In this document: in pieces, positions 18,464 to 28,273 of the stretch
How positions within the stretch are numbered: the stretch's first letter is position 1
Layout of the letters: each line of letters begins with the position of its first letter
Assembly: GCA_041749015.1 (NCBI GenBank)
Contig: JBGTCD010000038.1
Span: 3,412-67,411 of the forward strand
DNA: 64,000 nucleotides
Source: JBGTCD01 sp041749015
GTDB lineage: Bacteria; Bacteroidota; Bacteroidia; Cytophagales; Cyclobacteriaceae
Reading direction: 5' to 3'
Made by a program: the position numbers and the translations under genes
The notes under the pieces: generated by a model
What the model saw: only the letters and a program-made list of their open reading frames with translations
What the model was told of the DNA's origin: nothing
Databases searched by the model: none

Positions 18464-20836
18464 ATGATATACCCAGCAAATATTGAAGAAAAGATAGGGT
18501 TTAATCAAATTAAAGATTTACTCTTGAGGTCATGCAAGTCTGTAATGGGGGCTGAATTGGTAGAAGCTATTGAATTTGAAACAGATTTTAAAAAAATACA
18601 GGAATCGCTTCACATCACTAATGAATTTTTAATCCTTCGCAAAAAAGACTTTGCCATTCCTATTGCCCATTTTCATGATATCAAACCGCACCTTAGGGTA
18701 GCGGCAATTGAAGGCTCTTATCTTAACCCAGGCGCTTTTTTACAAATTTTTCAGGTATTGCAGGGCGTAGAGGCCAGTTTGAAATTTTTTGAACGGCAAA
18801 AAGAAGACTGCCCCAGCACCCTTGCGCGGTTGTCGGCCCTGGAGACAGCGCCCGATATTCCTGAAAAGATCATGAAATGCATTGATGATGAAGGTAATAT
18901 TAAGGATAGCGCCAGCCCCGAACTCGCAAGGATCAGAACAGGAATGAGCAGGTTTCAAAATCAACTGCGCAAGGTCCTGTCTGCGATCGTGAAAAAGGCA
19001 ACATCTGAAGGATTTATGCCGGATGGAGGGAATATCACAATCAGGGATGGCAGGATGGTGATCCCCGTACTTGCCGAATATAAAAGAAGAGTTAAGGGTT
19101 TCATTCATGATGAGTCAGCCACGGGACAAACTGTATATCTTGAGCCGGCAGAAGCTCTGGATATCAATAATGAACTCACCTCATTAAGGAATGCAGAAAA
19201 ACGAGAGGAGATAAAGATCCTGGTGGATTTGACCAATGCACTTAGACCCAGCATTCCTGTATTAGAATCCTACAACACCTACCTGGGGTGGATAGACTTT
19301 TGGATGGCTAAAGCGGGTCTGGCGTTTCGCCTTGGTGCTGGACTGCCAAAACTGATCCCAAATTCTGAACTGGAATGGAAAAAAGCCTATCACCCATTGC
19401 TTAAAATTCATTTTGAAAAGAATAAAAAGCAGGCTGTTCCATTAAATGTTGGCCTGGATTCAACTCATCCCTTACTATTGATCTCGGGGCCTAATGCCGG
19501 CGGTAAATCGGTGGCATTAAAAACGGTTGGTTTAAATCAGTATATGCTACAATGCGGTCTCTTAATTCCGGTGGATGAAGACTCCACAGCGGGCATTTTT
19601 CAAAGTATGTTTGTCGATATAGGTGATGAGCAATCCATCGAAAACGACCTCAGCACCTACAGTTCCCATTTATATGGGATGAAGATTGTTTTGGCAAATG
19701 CCAATAAAAATTCGATAATCCTTTTTGATGAATTTGGAGCAGGCACAGATCCCAAATTCGGGGCTGCAATTGGAGAATCTATCCTAATGTCTCTGATTAA
19801 GAAGCAATGCCGTGGGGTGATTACCACCCATTATGATAATCTAAAGAATCTGGCTGCTCGTGAATCAGGTATTCAAAATGCCGCCATGAGATATTCCCTT
19901 GATCGGTTGGAGCCGCTTTTTATAATGGATACCGGAAAGCCCGGAAGCTCTTTTGCACTCCATATTGCCAGCAAAACAGGGCTTGGTGAGGATATTATTA
20001 AGGAGGCTAAAACCATTTTAGGAGCTAAGGAAGCTGATTCAGAAAGTCTGCTTGCTGAGCTGGAGGCACAGCGCAACAGGGTAGACCAGTTGGAGCAGGA
20101 GCTGAGGGAAAAAAGGACGCAGCTTGATCAGCAACTCCAGGAATATAAATCAAAAAATAGCCAGATTGAAAAAAACCAAAAAGCGATTATAGAAGCTTCT
20201 AAATCTGAGGCAAGAGCCTTGCTGGATCAGGCCAACAGACAGATAGAAAAGACAATCAGACAAATAAAAGAACATCAGGCAGAAAAAGAAGCCACCAAGG
20301 AAGTAAGGGCTTCATTGGATCAGTTTAGAGCAACTCTAAAGACCGAAAATCCGAAAAGAAAGCAGTCCAATTCAAATAAACCTACTTTTAAAGTAGGGGA
20401 AATGGTAACCATTAAAGACCGGGATATCCAGGGCCAAATTATTAAAATTAAAGGCAAGAAGGCAGAAATCAGAATAGGTACTGCAAAATCGATCATTGCC
20501 ATAGACCAATTGGAGTCAGGTAACAATCATTCCAAAAAGCAAACCCTTACCCGGAAGATCAAAGGTCTGGATATCAGCCAAAAGTCTGCAGATTTCAGAA
20601 CCACCCTGGACTTGAGGGGCAGGCGTGTGTCTGAGGCATTAGCCATGCTGGATCAATGGCTGGACGATGCCCTGCTTTTGAATAATACCCACCTTAAAAT
20701 ATTACATGGTAAGGGCGACGGAATCCTCAGAAAAGCCATCCGTGAGCAAATGGGTAATTACACTTTTGTGAGTGATTTTAAGGATGAGCATGTGGAGCAT
20801 GGCGGTGCAGGAATTACACTAGTCACCCTAAAATAA
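18464..20836 (+). CDS. mutS2: MutS2-family ATPase with Smr domain
   Basis: 790 residues from ATG 18464; a TTG at 18443 would overlap the preceding gene. Order of parts: N-terminal MutS core (to ~300), ATPase with Walker A SGPNAGGKSVALKT near 341 and Walker B IILFDEFGAGTDP near 420, long coiled coil (about 530-640), KOW-like basic segment (VGEMVTIKDRDIQG), and a C-terminal Smr nuclease domain (LDLRGRRVSEALAML ... LKILHGKGDGILRKAI). Family members suppress homologous recombination and in Bacillus split collided ribosomes. All catalytic motifs look intact. Followed by a strong terminator. Confidence 0.96.
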   Translation: MIYPANIEEKIGFNQIKDLLLRSCKSVMGAELVEAIEFETDFKKIQESLHITNEFLILRKKDFAIPIAHFHDIKPHLRVAAIEGSYLNPGAFLQIFQVLQGVEASLKFFERQKEDCPSTLARLSALETAPDIPEKIMKCIDDEGNIKDSASPELARIRTGMSRFQNQLRKVLSAIVKKATSEGFMPDGGNITIRDGRMVIPVLAEYKRRVKGFIHDESATGQTVYLEPAEALDINNELTSLRNAEKREEIKILVDLTNALRPSIPVLESYNTYLGWIDFWMAKAGLAFRLGAGLPKLIPNSELEWKKAYHPLLKIHFEKNKKQAVPLNVGLDSTHPLLLISGPNAGGKSVALKTVGLNQYMLQCGLLIPVDEDSTAGIFQSMFVDIGDEQSIENDLSTYSSHLYGMKIVLANANKNSIILFDEFGAGTDPKFGAAIGESILMSLIKKQCRGVITTHYDNLKNLAARESGIQNAAMRYSLDRLEPLFIMDTGKPGSSFALHIASKTGLGEDIIKEAKTILGAKEADSESLLAELEAQRNRVDQLEQELREKRTQLDQQLQEYKSKNSQIEKNQKAIIEASKSEARALLDQANRQIEKTIRQIKEHQAEKEATKEVRASLDQFRATLKTENPKRKQSNSNKPTFKVGEMVTIKDRDIQGQIIKIKGKKAEIRIGTAKSIIAIDQLESGNNHSKKQTLTRKIKGLDISQKSADFRTTLDLRGRRVSEALAMLDQWLDDALLLNNTHLKILHGKGDGILRKAIREQMGNYTFVSDFKDEHVEHGGAGITLVTLK

Positions 20837-20837
20837 A

Positions 20838-20863
20838 AAAACCCGACTTTAGGCCGGGTTTTT
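20838..20863. terminator. Bidirectional intrinsic terminator
   Basis: AAACCCG (20839-20845) pairs with CGGGTTT (20855-20861) around a short loop; T runs follow on the plus strand and, from the A tract before the stem, on the minus strand. It serves mutS2 and the convergent lipoprotein gene. Confidence 0.85.
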
Positions 20864-20884
20864 AATGTTTTTCAACTTGTACTT

Positions 20885-21355
20885 TTACTTGGTGAGCTCA
20901 AACCTCCATTGGCCGTCTACGGCTTCAAGGCGATTGGTTCCATGAGTATCTTCATTATAAGTAAAATTCAAAACTAATGTTTCATCAGCATCGGTAAGGC
21001 TTACACTAATTGTTGGGCCATTTGATAAGACCATTTGGTTGATATTGGGACTTTCAGCGGTACCACCAAAATTCCAGTTTCCACTTGGAGCCCATGGTCC
21101 AGGGCTGGTAGAATTAGAAGTATTGTAGGTAGGGCTTGCCAATGTGCCACCAAGTGTTAGAGTGAAACCACTGAAATCTGCAGTTCTGTCGTCGTTATTG
21201 TTAAATTTTACATCAACAACATTCCATGTTCCCGTTAACTTGTTGAATTGAGCCTCTGCAGGAGAAACAGATGGGCTGTCATCTTTGCCGCAGGAAATTA
21301 TAAAAAGTAACCCCAACAAAGCCGGAATACTAAAGAGGAAAGAAAGTCGTCTCAT
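20885..21355 (-). CDS. Small lipocalin-like surface lipoprotein
   Basis: 156 residues. The signal peptide ends in FIISC, with the lipid-bearing Cys followed by GKDDS, an acidic stretch like the lipoprotein export signal of Bacteroidota, so surface exposure is likely. The mature part begins NKLTGTWNVVDVKF, a lipocalin-like opening, and has alternating beta strands with many Asn, Ser and Thr. No ligand can be predicted. It stands alone, with a 167-base gap before the next gene upstream of it. Confidence 0.8.
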   Translation of the reverse strand: MRRLSFLFSIPALLGLLFIISCGKDDSPSVSPAEAQFNKLTGTWNVVDVKFNNNDDRTADFSGFTLTLGGTLASPTYNTSNSTSPGPWAPSGNWNFGGTAESPNINQMVLSNGPTISVSLTDADETLVLNFTYNEDTHGTNRLEAVDGQWRFELTK

Positions 21356-21522
21356 ATTTTCGTAGTTTAATTAAGTTTTAAAGATATTAACCGCAAGGTT
21401 TATATGCAAATAAAAAATTTAAATTAATAGAATTGTCCTGCACCGTACTGTAAGTGCTAAAGACCTTAAATCGTTGAGTAAATTTAACATTATCCCAACG
21501 CCTTTCCTAATTTAATATTTTA

Positions 21523-22179
21523 TCAGGAGATGCCTTTAGCTGATTTAAACCTCAAAATATCAATGGTATCTGTACAAAAATCATATTCATAGCTTTGATT
21601 GGAGGCTATAAACAGCATTTTTTCTGATATTTTAAACTCTGAAATCAAGTTTTGATACCAAGCAATGCCCGATGCATCAAGGTTGGTGGTTGGTTCATCC
21701 AGGAAAATGGCTTTGGCATCTGAGAAAAATACTAAGCCTAGCCTGACCCTTTGCAGCATTCCTGAAGAAAAATTTTTAATGAGTTTATTTTCAGCCTTTT
21801 GTAACCCCAGCGATACTATCATACCATCGATGGTCATACCATTTTTGGTTTCTTTAAGCATAAAATGGGAGTGCAATAATTCCTTTAAAGTGAGGGATTC
21901 AGGTAATGTCAGATAAGGCGCTGCAAAGGCAATGTGCCGGTAATATTGGTCAGGATCAATTTTTATATCCCCTAACCAGTATGAGATTTCACCTTTGCTG
22001 GGTAATTGAAACCCTGCAAGGATTTGTAATAGGGTGGACTTCCCGCTGCCATTGGGTCCAGTAATGGCATATGAATTTCCTTCCTGAAATGCACCAGAAA
22101 AAGACTTAAAAATCCATTCTTGTTTGAATTTTTTACTGATATCAGTGGCCTTGATGGTAAGCATTACCTCAATAGGCAT
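21523..22179 (-). CDS. ABC transporter ATP-binding protein
   Basis: 218 residues: Walker A ITGPNGSGKSTLLQI near 40, a Q-loop region, ABC signature in a variant form (NFSSGMLQRVRLGL rather than LSGGQ) near 140, Walker B AIFLDEPTTNLD near 163. No permease gene is adjacent, so the partner is elsewhere. The start at 22179 overlaps lpxA by 11 bases; an internal ATG at 22164 is also possible. It closes the lpx operon here, which might hint at an envelope role, but this is not shown. Confidence 0.9.
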   Translation of the reverse strand: MPIEVMLTIKATDISKKFKQEWIFKSFSGAFQEGNSYAITGPNGSGKSTLLQILAGFQLPSKGEISYWLGDIKIDPDQYYRHIAFAAPYLTLPESLTLKELLHSHFMLKETKNGMTIDGMIVSLGLQKAENKLIKNFSSGMLQRVRLGLVFFSDAKAIFLDEPTTNLDASGIAWYQNLISEFKISEKMLFIASNQSYEYDFCTDTIDILRFKSAKGIS

Positions 22180-22948
22180 AGCCTTTTATCACACCACGGT
22201 CAGAGGTTCTGATGAATTTTATGATCTCATCTCTTTCCTTACTTGGTGATAACTCCAGTTCAACCAGTTCCAGGGCTTTAGAATTGTTCATGCCTTTAAG
22301 GAAAATATACCGATAGATTTCCTGTAGCTCCTGAATTTTTTTGGCAGAAAAACCCCTACGCCGTAATCCTACAGAATTAATGCCACTATAAGTGAGAGGC
22401 TCTCTTGCAACTTTTGTAAATGGTGGGACATCTTTGCGCACCAGGGAGCCACCAGATATCATTACGTGGGCACCTATTTTGACAAACTGGTGCAGGGCAC
22501 TTGATCCGCCAATGATGGCATAATCATCTACAACTACATGGCCTGCCATTTGTACAGCATTGGCTAGTATGCAATTGTTGCCAACGATGCAGTCATGAGC
22601 AATATGTACATAGGCCATAAGAAGGCAGTTTTGGCCGATTACAGTTTTTTGTCGGTCCGTGGTGCCTTTGCTTATGGTGACAGATTCCCTGATCACAGTA
22701 TTGTCCCCTATTTCTGTGGTTGTTTTCTCTCCGCCATATTTAAGATCCTGGGGTACTGCAGAAATAGAAGCCCCAGGGAAAATCTTAACATTTTTTCCGA
22801 TTCGGGCCCCTTCAAAAATAGTAACGTGTGATCCTATATAGGAACCTTCACCAATTTCTACATCTTGATGAATGGCAGCAAAAGGCTCAATCACTACATT
22901 ATCAGCGATTTTTGCTTCGGGGTGGATATAAGCAAGCGGTTGGTTCAT
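22169..22948 (-). CDS. lpxA: Acyl-ACP--UDP-N-acetylglucosamine O-acyltransferase
   Basis: First enzyme of lipid A synthesis. 259 residues made mostly of left-handed beta-helix hexapeptide repeats (IHPEAKIADNVVIEPFAAIH onward), with the catalytic histidine region CLLMAYVHIAHDCIVGNN near residue 120, and a helical C-terminal domain (YSGINSVGLRRRGFSAKKI). The ATG overlaps the stop of lpxC/fabZ by four bases (ATGA). Confidence 0.97.
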   Translation of the reverse strand: MNQPLAYIHPEAKIADNVVIEPFAAIHQDVEIGEGSYIGSHVTIFEGARIGKNVKIFPGASISAVPQDLKYGGEKTTTEIGDNTVIRESVTISKGTTDRQKTVIGQNCLLMAYVHIAHDCIVGNNCILANAVQMAGHVVVDDYAIIGGSSALHQFVKIGAHVMISGGSLVRKDVPPFTKVAREPLTYSGINSVGLRRRGFSAKKIQELQEIYRYIFLKGMNNSKALELVELELSPSKERDEIIKFIRTSDRGVIKGYAY

Positions 22949-24339
22949 AAGTCTTTTCGTACAATTCTGGCAGTCATGGCCCCTTCACAAACAAGGGTTT
23001 GTCCTACATAGGCCCTTCCGGTCATTTTTGCGATGCCTCTTTTTATGGGAGCGCTCAGATCACATTTGATTACCAAAGAGTCACCGGGCAATATCATTTT
23101 TCTAAAGCGGAAATCCTCAACTCCTAGAAAATAAGTCCAGTAATTTTCAGGATCTGGCACTGTATTTAACACTAAAATCCCCCCAACCTGTGCCATAGCC
23201 TCGATTTGCAGCACTCCAGGCATTACAGGGTTGCCAGGAAAATGCCCTTGAAAAAAGGGCTCATTAAAGGACACATTTTTCACCCCAGTGACGCTCTCTT
23301 CATCCAGATGTAAAATTTTGTCGATGAGCAAAAATGGATATCGATGAGGTAAAATATTACGCACCTGATTGATATCCAAAACAGGGGGAAGATTTGGGTT
23401 ATATCTTGGGGCATGCTTGCTGTTTTCAGCATTCATGGCCTTTTTTAATTTTTTTGCAAAGGCTACATTCGCGGCATGTCCGGGGCGGGCAGCCAGAATC
23501 TGGGCCTTCAGGGGTCTGCCAGCCAATGCCAGGTCACCTACAATATCCAGTAACTTATGCCGGGCGGGCTCGTTTTTGTAGCGGAGCTCCACATTATTGA
23601 GGATCCCTTCTTTCTTTACTTCTACTTTTGGCTTATTAAATAATTTAGCAATGTGTACCAGTTCATGATCTTCAACCACACGATCAACCACTACGATGGC
23701 ATTATTTAGGTCACCCCCTTTGATCAGATTATTTTTATGAAGCATCTCCAACTCATGGAGGAAACAAAATGTACGGCAGGAGGCAATATCCTTTTCAAAC
23801 CTCGTGATGTCGTTAAGTGAAGCATGCTGACTACCAAGTACCGGAGAATTATAATCGATCATCACCGTCACTCTGTAATCATCAAGGGGTAAAGCGGCTA
23901 TCTCCACATTTCTGTCAAGTTCCCTGTAAAAAATCCCTTGCTGGACCTCAAAAAAGTGACGAAGGGCATTTTGTTCCTCAGACCCGGCTTGTTTAAGTAT
24001 TTCTACAAATTGCCTTGAACTTCCATCCATGATAGGTGGCTCCGGCCCGTCCAGTTGGATCAGGACATTGTCTATTTGTAAGCCTACTAATGCAGCAAGG
24101 GTATGTTCTACCGTATTGATTCTTGCCCCACTTTGCTCAATAGTAGTGCCTCGTGAGATGTCTACCACATTGTCAACATCGGCATCCACATAGGGTTGTC
24201 CCTCAAGGTCTGTCCTCTGAAATTTTATGCCGTGATCAGGCTTTGCAGGCAAAAAGGTCATATTGGTGATCACACCTGTATGAAGCCCTACACCTGAAAG
24301 AGTTACTGATTTTTTAATTGTATGCTGTTGTATATTCAT
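22945..24339 (-). CDS. lpxC/fabZ: Fused UDP-3-O-acyl-N-acetylglucosamine deacetylase / 3-hydroxyacyl-ACP dehydratase
   Basis: 464 residues in two catalytic domains. LpxC (1-~305): SGVGLHTG, the zinc-site segments VEHTLAALVGLQIDNV and RHKLLDIVGDLALAG, and KGGDLNNAIVV. FabZ (~320-464): HRYPFLLIDKI and QGHFPGNPVMPGVLQIEAMAQ with the catalytic His. The fusion is a known trait of Bacteroidota and joins the committed step of lipid A synthesis to fatty-acid dehydration, both competing for hydroxyacyl-ACP. It follows lpxD by 9 bases. Confidence 0.97.
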   Translation of the reverse strand: MNIQQHTIKKSVTLSGVGLHTGVITNMTFLPAKPDHGIKFQRTDLEGQPYVDADVDNVVDISRGTTIEQSGARINTVEHTLAALVGLQIDNVLIQLDGPEPPIMDGSSRQFVEILKQAGSEEQNALRHFFEVQQGIFYRELDRNVEIAALPLDDYRVTVMIDYNSPVLGSQHASLNDITRFEKDIASCRTFCFLHELEMLHKNNLIKGGDLNNAIVVVDRVVEDHELVHIAKLFNKPKVEVKKEGILNNVELRYKNEPARHKLLDIVGDLALAGRPLKAQILAARPGHAANVAFAKKLKKAMNAENSKHAPRYNPNLPPVLDINQVRNILPHRYPFLLIDKILHLDEESVTGVKNVSFNEPFFQGHFPGNPVMPGVLQIEAMAQVGGILVLNTVPDPENYWTYFLGVEDFRFRKMILPGDSLVIKCDLSAPIKRGIAKMTGRAYVGQTLVCEGAMTARIVRKDL

Positions 24340-24348
24340 GTATTTATC

Positions 24349-25401
24349 TTACTCCTGAAAAGTCGGCAAATTTAGCACTTTTTCTTCAAGTTGCTTTAAT
24401 CGGTCATTCATTTCGGGGAGATTTTTAAATACAGCATAAGCTTTGAAATATTGGCGGATGTCATAGGCAGGGCTGCCCAATATTTTTTCACCTTCTTTTT
24501 TTACTGATTTAGAGATACCGGCTTGTGCCCCAATACTCGTTTTAGACGCTATTTCCAGATGCCCGGCAATACCAACCTGCCCGGCAAAAATACAGCTTTC
24601 TCCAATTTTAGTGGAACCGCTGACCCCACTCTGTGCGGCAATTACGGTGTTTTTACCGACTTCTACGTTGTGAGCTATTTGGATGAGGTTATCCAGCTTG
24701 ACCCCTTTTCTGATGATAGTAGCATCTCCTGGAAAAGTAGCACAATCAATTACAGTATTGGCACCGATGTGCACAAAATCTTCGATGGTGACTTTCCCTA
24801 ATTGAGGAATAGTTTTGTAAGTACCATCTGCCTGTGGCGCAAAACCAAACCCATCAGAACCTATTACCACCCCGGCATGAAGCACACAAAAACTACCAAT
24901 TTCAGACCCTTGATAAATTTTAACTCCATTATGAATGATGGTATTGTCACCAATTTTTACTCCGTCACCAATATAAGCGTGAGGGTAAATCTTCACATTG
25001 TTGCCAATCACCACGTCATTTCCTATGTAGGAAAATGCACCCCTGTAAACTTCTAAACCCGTTTTGGCATTATTACTGATGTAGCTCGGCTCCTCGACAC
25101 CCAATTTCTGAAAACTGAGGAACTTGTGATACTCTTCAAGCAATATGGTAAAAGCCAGATAGGGATCCTCTACTACTACCAAACTAGGTGCTACTGCTTT
25201 TCTGGGCTTAAACCCAGATTTAACGATTACAGCTGAGGCTTTACTTTGGTATAAGTGGTGCTCATATTTTGGATTGGAAAGGAAAGCAATATAACCCTCG
25301 CCGGCATCCTGAATTTTACCCAGCATATGAATCTTTCGACCCCCATCTCCGACTACTTCACCTCCTAAAATACTGGCTATTTCTTTTACGCTGAATTCCA
25401 T
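24349..25401 (-). CDS. lpxD: UDP-3-O-(3-hydroxyacyl)glucosamine N-acyltransferase
   Basis: Third step of lipid A synthesis. 350 residues: an N-terminal uridine-binding domain (FSVKEIASILGGEVVGD, AFLSNPKYEHHLYQSKASAVIV), a central left-handed beta helix with NTIIHNGVKIYQGSEIG and the catalytic-His region LDNLIQIAHNVEVGKNT, and a C-terminal helix (FKNLPEMNDRLKQLEEKV). Usual length for the family. Downstream of the HD hydrolase gene by 30 bases in the same operon. Confidence 0.97.
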   Translation of the reverse strand: MEFSVKEIASILGGEVVGDGGRKIHMLGKIQDAGEGYIAFLSNPKYEHHLYQSKASAVIVKSGFKPRKAVAPSLVVVEDPYLAFTILLEEYHKFLSFQKLGVEEPSYISNNAKTGLEVYRGAFSYIGNDVVIGNNVKIYPHAYIGDGVKIGDNTIIHNGVKIYQGSEIGSFCVLHAGVVIGSDGFGFAPQADGTYKTIPQLGKVTIEDFVHIGANTVIDCATFPGDATIIRKGVKLDNLIQIAHNVEVGKNTVIAAQSGVSGSTKIGESCIFAGQVGIAGHLEIASKTSIGAQAGISKSVKKEGEKILGSPAYDIRQYFKAYAVFKNLPEMNDRLKQLEEKVLNLPTFQE

Positions 25402-25431
25402 AAAATTGGACTCCCCTTCAGGATTGATATT

Positions 25432-26661
25432 TTACAAAGATATGTTTTTGGGCCAACTTAGGTAATATTTTTTGACGATTTTACCCATTGTGCCGATGTG
25501 CGGTAAATCTGATACCTGAGTAATGTCAACCACCTGGCCCTTTCGGGTAAGGATGTTGATGGTTTGACCCTCAGCGACATAGGCAGCATTGGTCACCATT
25601 CCTTGCGCCATATAATAGACGGTATCCTTTTTTAAAATGCCCATATTGTGATGGATGCTATCCTTCAATTTTAATAGCTCACCCCGCTTGATGGGCTCAT
25701 TATCAAGACGAATTTTAAATAGTTTTCGGTCAAGCAACCTTGAGCACAAATCTGCAAGTATTGGGTCCTTGAGGTTCATCCACATTTTGACGGCACCCCA
25801 TACATCATAATCATCGAGCCTGGCGAATTGGTTTATCATTTGGGGATCCTTAGTAAATGAATCCAAATCTGCCTCGGTGGTCAGGAAAATTCTAAGTGCC
25901 TCACTGCAAGGGGTGTCAACATTAGCCCCTGAAAGAACCTGAGCCCGGAGTATAATATTTCCCAAAAGTTTTTCGGCACTTAAAGCAGTCTTATGCAAAT
26001 ACACCTGCCAGTACATAAATCTACGGGCATGAAGCATATTTTCAATATTGTAAAGCCCTTTTTCCTCTACCACAATTTGATCATCAACTACATTCAGCAA
26101 TTGTATGATCCTTCTGACGCTGATCTTTCCTTCGGATACCCCGGTATAAAAGCTGTCACGGTTGAGGTAATCCAGCCTGTCAGTATCAATCTGGCTGGAA
26201 ACTAAGGCATGGAAAAATTTCCTCTCATAGCTGTTTCGGAATATCCTTAAGGCCAAATCTAATCTTTCTCCTGACTCCTGATTCAGGGCCTTCATGATCA
26301 GGTAAGTCATGCTTTCATGCCTGACCCCCGGCAAAAGCACCGATTCCAGGCTATGAGAGAAAGGGCCATGGCCAATGTCATGCAGGAGGATGGCTGCCAT
26401 TGCCGCCTCATATTCCTCATTTGAGATGTCGATACTTTTACTCCTTAGCGTGTCGAGGGCTAGCCCCATGAGATGCATCGCTCCTAAGGCATGGTGAAAC
26501 CGCGTATGCAATGCCCCTGGATATACATATTCAGTAAGGCCGGTTTGCCGGATCCTGCGGAGCCGTTGAAACCAGGGGTGCTCTATGATCCATTCGAGCA
26601 ATTCGTTTTCTACGGTAATGAATCCATAGATGGGATCGTTGAATATTCTTTTTTTTACCAA
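25432..26661 (-). CDS. HD domain phosphohydrolase (dNTPase-like)
   Basis: 409 residues. The HD metal site is complete: GALHTRFHHALGAMHLM near residue 50, LLHDIGHGPFSHSLE near 92, and SSQIDTDRLDYLNRDSFYTG near 155. The protein resembles SAMHD1/dGTPase-type enzymes (opening NDPIYGFITVENEL) that act on nucleotides; the exact substrate is unknown. In Bacteroidota it commonly precedes lpxD, as here. The start is 46 bases from that of porX on the other strand, so the two share a regulatory region. Confidence 0.92.
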   Translation of the reverse strand: MVKKRIFNDPIYGFITVENELLEWIIEHPWFQRLRRIRQTGLTEYVYPGALHTRFHHALGAMHLMGLALDTLRSKSIDISNEEYEAAMAAILLHDIGHGPFSHSLESVLLPGVRHESMTYLIMKALNQESGERLDLALRIFRNSYERKFFHALVSSQIDTDRLDYLNRDSFYTGVSEGKISVRRIIQLLNVVDDQIVVEEKGLYNIENMLHARRFMYWQVYLHKTALSAEKLLGNIILRAQVLSGANVDTPCSEALRIFLTTEADLDSFTKDPQMINQFARLDDYDVWGAVKMWMNLKDPILADLCSRLLDRKLFKIRLDNEPIKRGELLKLKDSIHHNMGILKKDTVYYMAQGMVTNAAYVAEGQTINILTRKGQVVDITQVSDLPHIGTMGKIVKKYYLSWPKNISL

Positions 26662-26707
26662 TCTTGCAGAAGTATTTTCCGTATGGGATAAAGAGAACCT
26701 CTTAACT

Positions 26708-28273
26708 ATGCAAAGATATAATATTTTATGGGCCGATGATGAGATCGACCTGCTGAAGCCTCATATACTTTTTCTGGAAGGCAAAGGCTATGACATCATA
26801 CCCGTTAATAATGGAACAGAGGCGGTAGAACTTTGTGAACAGCGCAATTTTGATGTGGTCTTTCTGGATGAGAATATGCCGGGCATGTCTGGCCTTGAGG
26901 CACTTGGTCATATTAAATCAAACAAGCCCAATACACCCGTAGTCATGATCACCAAAAGTGAAGAGGAGTCCATTATGGAGGAAGCTATAGGCTCCAAAAT
27001 TGCCGACTATCTGATCAAGCCGCTCAACCCCAACCAGATTTTATTATCCGTAAAAAAAATACTTGATAACCGTAGACTAGTCACAGAAAAAACCAACCTC
27101 AATTACCAGCAGGAATTCAGGAATATCAGCATGGCCTACCAGGAGGATATGGACCATAACGAGTGGGCCAGTATTTATAAAAAATTGATCTTTTGGGAAT
27201 TAGAAATCGACAACACTGAACAAAAGAGCATGGCCGAGGTCCTATACATGCAAAAGGAGGAGGCTAATTCAAACTTCACCAAATTTATCAAAGAAAATTA
27301 TGAGGATTGGCTGAATCATAGTGATGGCGCGGTGCCATTGCTATCCCATCAGGTCATGAAGCAAAAGGTTTTTCCGGAGATCAACTCCCAGAGACCGGTA
27401 TTTTTTCTGGTGATCGACAATTTGCGCTATGACCAATGGAAGGTCATAGAGCCTGTTATAACCGAGTATTTTTCCATAGAATCGGAAGAGTCATACTATT
27501 CCATACTGCCGACTACCACCGCTTATTCCAGAAATGCACTTTTTGCTGGGTTGTTGCCATCAGAAATAGCCAAATCTTATCCTGACCTATGGGTCGATGA
27601 GGAAGTAGATGAGGGGAAGAATATGCACGAGGAGGCGCTTTTGGAAAAAAATTTAAAAAGAAATAATCTCAATTTTAAGTGCTCTTACCACAAGATCACT
27701 CAGGTACAGCAGGGTCGCAGCCTGGTAGATCAGGTTAATAATATGATGACCAATCCCCTCAATGTAATCGTGTATAATTTTGTGGACATGCTCTCTCATG
27801 CCCGCACTGATATGGCCATGATCAAGGAGCTGGCACCCGACGAATCCGCTTACCGGTCCATTACCAAATCCTGGTTTGAACACTCTCCCCTGCTTGATGT
27901 GATGAGAATTATTGCTGAAAAAGGAGGTAAGCTCATGATCACAACAGATCATGGTACCATTAGGGCCAAGAAGCCTTTTAAGATTATTGGTGACCGGAAT
28001 ACCAATACTAATTTAAGGTACAAGACAGGCAAAAATCTGGGATATGACGATCGACATAGGGTTTTTGAAGTACCAAAACCTGAAAGGCTATTCCTGCCTA
28101 AAGGGCATGTTTCAAGTTCATTTGTATTTGCAACAGAGGATCAGTTTTTTGCCTATCCCAATAACTATAATTACTATGTCAACCACTATCGGGATACTTT
28201 TCAGCACGGAGGAGTTTCAATGGAAGAAATGATTATTCCATTTATTTCTTTAAATTCGAAATATGGAGGTTGA
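26708..28273 (+). CDS. porX: PorX-type response regulator with PglZ/alkaline phosphatase domain
   Basis: 521 residues from ATG 26708; an upstream in-frame start at 26630 would run into the HD gene region. Receiver domain (1-~120): acidic pair Asp10/Asp11, phosphoacceptor Asp54 in VFLDENMPG, MITKS and YLIKPL. A helical linker follows, then a PglZ domain (~205-521) with FLVIDNLRYDQW, ILPTTTAYSRNALF and MITTDHGTI plus the final HGGVSMEEMIIP, the metal sites of the alkaline-phosphatase superfamily. PorX regulates the type IX secretion system, and its effector domain has been reported to cleave oligonucleotides. The partner kinase PorY is not in the window. Confidence 0.93.
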   Translation: MQRYNILWADDEIDLLKPHILFLEGKGYDIIPVNNGTEAVELCEQRNFDVVFLDENMPGMSGLEALGHIKSNKPNTPVVMITKSEEESIMEEAIGSKIADYLIKPLNPNQILLSVKKILDNRRLVTEKTNLNYQQEFRNISMAYQEDMDHNEWASIYKKLIFWELEIDNTEQKSMAEVLYMQKEEANSNFTKFIKENYEDWLNHSDGAVPLLSHQVMKQKVFPEINSQRPVFFLVIDNLRYDQWKVIEPVITEYFSIESEESYYSILPTTTAYSRNALFAGLLPSEIAKSYPDLWVDEEVDEGKNMHEEALLEKNLKRNNLNFKCSYHKITQVQQGRSLVDQVNNMMTNPLNVIVYNFVDMLSHARTDMAMIKELAPDESAYRSITKSWFEHSPLLDVMRIIAEKGGKLMITTDHGTIRAKKPFKIIGDRNTNTNLRYKTGKNLGYDDRHRVFEVPKPERLFLPKGHVSSSFVFATEDQFFAYPNNYNYYVNHYRDTFQHGGVSMEEMIIPFISLNSKYGG

